This document shows, one piece after another, positions 5,277-7,550 of a stretch of DNA of 7,550 bases (positions are counted from its first letter, which is position 1; each line of letters starts with the position of its first letter). Source of the stretch: Clostridiales bacterium (GTDB taxonomy: Bacteria; Bacillota; Clostridia; Oscillospirales; Ruminococcaceae); NCBI GenBank assembly GCA_012800685.1, contig JAAZIT010000132.1, positions 1 to 7,550 on the forward strand. Reading direction: 5' to 3'. Under the pieces are notes generated by a model. It was not told the DNA's origin. It did not search any database and saw only the letters and a program-made list of their open reading frames with translations. The translations under genes and the position numbers were made by a program.

Positions 5277-7550
5277 TAGTAATCTCCCTCTCTTTCTTTT
5301 CATCAAGTGCAGCAATCAAACTTCTTATTCTAATTTTTGCCGCTCCTAAGTTATTTATTTCGTCAATTTTAAGCTGTGTATAAAGCTTACCCTTTTCCTC
5401 AAGAATTGCTCTAACCTCATCAGTTGTTACAGCATCAATTCCACAACCAAATGAAACTAGCTGTACAAGCTGCATATCAGGCTGTTCAACAACATACTGT
5501 GCAGCACGATAAAGCCTTGAGTGATATGTCCACTGGTCTAGTACGTCAAGTGGTGGAATATCAACAAGATCTGCAATTGAATCCTCAGTAACCAGAGCAA
5601 GCCCTAGTGATGCAATAAGCTTATCAATACCATGGCTTATTTCAGGGTCAACATGGTAAGGTCGTCCTGCAAGAACTACAATACCCTTTCCTTCTTCTCT
5701 AGCATTGTTTATAATTTCAATGGCTTTATTTTCAAGGTCTTTCCTAAAACGCACCAATTCCGAATGTGCTTTGTTAAGTACCTTATAAACCATATCCTTA
5801 GTAATTCCAAAATGTGAAAGAGAACGTGAAACAGCCTTTGCCGTATGATTTTTAAAGTTAATATCAATATATGGCATGATAAAATTATCTTTAGTTATTT
5901 CTGGCATATTCGCCTTCAAAAGCTCTGGATAATAAGCAACAACCGGACAGTTATAGTGGTTATCACTTTGTCCCTCATCAATGTTATAGCTCATACATGG
6001 ATAGAACACGAAATCAACACCCTTATCAAAAAGGCTAATAATATGTCCATGACAAAGCTTTGCCGGATAGCAAACTGTATCAGATGGAATTGTATGCTGT
6101 CCCTTATAATAGGTTTCTCTAGTTGACTGTTCAGAGAACACAACCTCAAACCCTAAGTCGGTAAACATACTGTGAAAGTATGGAACAAGCTCATAAAAGC
6201 TTAGTGCTAGAGGTATTCCGACCTTTGCAATTGGCTTTTTAGGCTTTGTATCTTCATAGCTTAAAATTTTTCGGTATTTGTATTCAAATAGGTTTTCAGT
6301 AACTGTATCAACCTTTATTCCTGCACCCTTTTCGCAACGGTTTCCAGAAATAAATCTATTTCCATCTGAAAAACGAATGATTGTAAGATTACATTTTGAG
6401 CCACAACCATTACATTGCGCTGCCTGTGATTTATATCCAAAGCTATCAAGAGCTTCTTTTGTAATAAGTGATGTGCTTTTTCCTGCTTTTTCTTTTGCAA
6501 AAAGTGCACAACCAAAAGCTCCCATAAGTCCTGATATTGCAGGTCTTATTACGTTTCTGCCAAGCTCCTGTTCAAAGCATCTTAAAACAGCATCATTAAG
6601 GAATGTTCCACCTTGAACAACTATGTTTTTACCAAGCTCGTCAACTGATTTAGCACGAATCACCTTATAAATTGCATTTTTAATTATTGATGATGAGAGT
6701 CCTGCTGAAATATCCTCAACAGAAGCACCGTCCTTTTGTGCCTGTTTCACTGAGCTATTCATAAATACTGTACAGCGTGAGCCTAAATCAACTGGTGCTT
6801 TAGAGAAAAGCCCTAGTCTGGCAAATTCAGCTATATCATATCCCATTGCCTGAGCAAAGGTTTGTATAAACGAACCACAGCCAGAAGAACACGCCTCGTT
6901 AAGCATAATTGAATCAATTGCTTTATTTTTTATCTTAAAGCATTTAATATCCTGTCCGCCAATGTCAATAATAAAATCAACCTCTGGACAGAAATACGAA
7001 GCCGCCTTATAATGTGCTACAGTTTCAACAAGACCATAATCTATACCAAGCCCTGCTTTAATTAAATCCTCGCCATATCCCGTAACACATGAGGATTTTA
7101 TATTAAGCTTTGGATTTTTTATATTATAAATTTCTTTTAATTTTTCTGAGATAACGTCAAGGGGCTGTCCCTTATTAGAACCATAATACTGGTAAAGAAG
7201 CTTTCCGCTATTTGTTATTAGCACAAGCTTAGTTGTAGTAGAGCCTGCATCAATTCCCAAATAAGCGTCACCCTCATATTCTTTTAGATCCGCATATTTT
7301 AAGTCTGACTCACTATGACGTTTTATAAAATTGTGATAGTCGCTCTCAGTTTTAAAAAGTGGCTCACCAACTGCAATACTATCATTAGATTTTGCATTTA
7401 AAATTTTATCGAGAACTTCTTCCATTGTCATTTCTTCTGAAAGCTGTTCTGCCTGTAAAGCTGAACCATATGCCATAAAGCATGGTGCAAGCTCTGGGAA
7501 AATTGCATTTCTTTCAGTTAGCTTTAAAGTTGTTACAAATGCTTTTCTTA
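5269..7550 (-). CDS. Acyl-CoA dehydratase activase (BcrAD/BadFG ATPase plus DUF2229), 5' partial
   Basis: The frame stays open through ATG 7476 to the window edge, where RKAFVTTLKLTERNAIFPE looks like the end of a first ATPase domain. So the gene is partial and 7476 is not its start. Residues below are counted from the Met at 7476. A second ASKHA-type ATPase domain spans about 72-328: GIDAGSTTTK (75-83) for phosphate binding, DIGGQD (171-176), NEACSSGCGSF (Cys196, Cys200) and GSRCTVF (Cys235), the cysteines expected to hold a [4Fe-4S] cluster. Next comes a cysteine knuckle CNGCGSKC (355-362) with Cys381. A DUF2229 region follows at ~416-550 with SDTVCYPAKLCHGH and YPCMSYN. A dehydratase-like segment follows at ~597-720 (LAGRPYHVDPEISHGID, SFGCGIDAV). 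Relatives use ATP hydrolysis to push electrons to very low potential. It ends inside the ribosome-binding/start region of the partner gene, so the two are coupled. Cytoplasmic; substrate unknown. Confidence 0.9.
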   Translation of the reverse strand, partial: RKAFVTTLKLTERNAIFPELAPCFMAYGSALQAEQLSEEMTMEEVLDKILNAKSNDSIAVGEPLFKTESDYHNFIKRHSESDLKYADLKEYEGDAYLGIDAGSTTTKLVLITNSGKLLYQYYGSNKGQPLDVISEKLKEIYNIKNPKLNIKSSCVTGYGEDLIKAGLGIDYGLVETVAHYKAASYFCPEVDFIIDIGGQDIKCFKIKNKAIDSIMLNEACSSGCGSFIQTFAQAMGYDIAEFARLGLFSKAPVDLGSRCTVFMNSSVKQAQKDGASVEDISAGLSSSIIKNAIYKVIRAKSVDELGKNIVVQGGTFLNDAVLRCFEQELGRNVIRPAISGLMGAFGCALFAKEKAGKSTSLITKEALDSFGYKSQAAQCNGCGSKCNLTIIRFSDGNRFISGNRCEKGAGIKVDTVTENLFEYKYRKILSYEDTKPKKPIAKVGIPLALSFYELVPYFHSMFTDLGFEVVFSEQSTRETYYKGQHTIPSDTVCYPAKLCHGHIISLFDKGVDFVFYPCMSYNIDEGQSDNHYNCPVVAYYPELLKANMPEITKDNFIMPYIDINFKNHTAKAVSRSLSHFGITKDMVYKVLNKAHSELVRFRKDLENKAIEIINNAREEGKGIVVLAGRPYHVDPEISHGIDKLIASLGLALVTEDSIADLVDIPPLDVLDQWTYHSRLYRAAQYVVEQPDMQLVQLVSFGCGIDAVTTDEVRAILEEKGKLYTQLKIDEINNLGAAKIRIRSLIAALDEKKEREITNV

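Noticed and set aside
6278..6616. Plus-strand open frame of 112 codons inside the activase gene
   Set aside because: It is a shadow of the long, motif-rich minus-strand activase coding region.

Overview
The window looks like chromosomal DNA from an AT-rich, spore-forming member of the Firmicutes, most likely a clostridial or Ruminococcaceae-type anaerobe. The reasons are low GC, strong AGGAGG-type ribosome binding sites, simple hairpin plus T-tract terminators, a clear spoVAC gene, and a large oxygen-sensitive-type acyl-CoA dehydratase activase system. No phage, insertion sequence, CRISPR array, tRNA or rRNA is visible.

Layout from left to right. (1) Bases 1-885, plus strand: the 3' part of an SGNH esterase resembling carbohydrate esterase family 2. 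(2) A hairpin at 920-949 separates it from a convergent minus-strand operon. (3) Bases 1046-2708, minus strand: three tightly packed genes for 78, 307 and 160 residue proteins rich in Gln and Asn. The middle one carries a long prion-like Q/N tract encoded by 42-bp tandem repeats. No experimental function is known to me for these proteins. (4) Bases 2807-3286, plus strand, divergent from that operon: an MJ0936/YfcE-type metallophosphoesterase with a terminator behind it. (5) Bases 3467-3910, plus strand: a lone spoVAC gene (spore inner-membrane channel), preceded by an excellent match to a forespore sigma-G promoter. (6) Bases 3911-4043: three stacked hairpins terminating the convergent transcripts. 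(7) Bases 4044 to 7550, minus strand: two overlapping genes that together match the usual single ~1400-residue acyl-CoA dehydratase activase/dehydratase-like protein. The upstream gene runs off the right edge.

How the parts work together. The two activase genes should form one redox module. The ASKHA ATPase part would use ATP to drive low-potential electron transfer into the iron-sulfur-binding dehydratase-like parts; the substrate cannot be told from sequence. spoVAC points to sporulation. The Q/N-rich operon lies close by and could be a sporulation or surface/assembly module, but that is inference from position and composition only. The Q/N-rich three-gene module is the least explained and most interesting part of the window.
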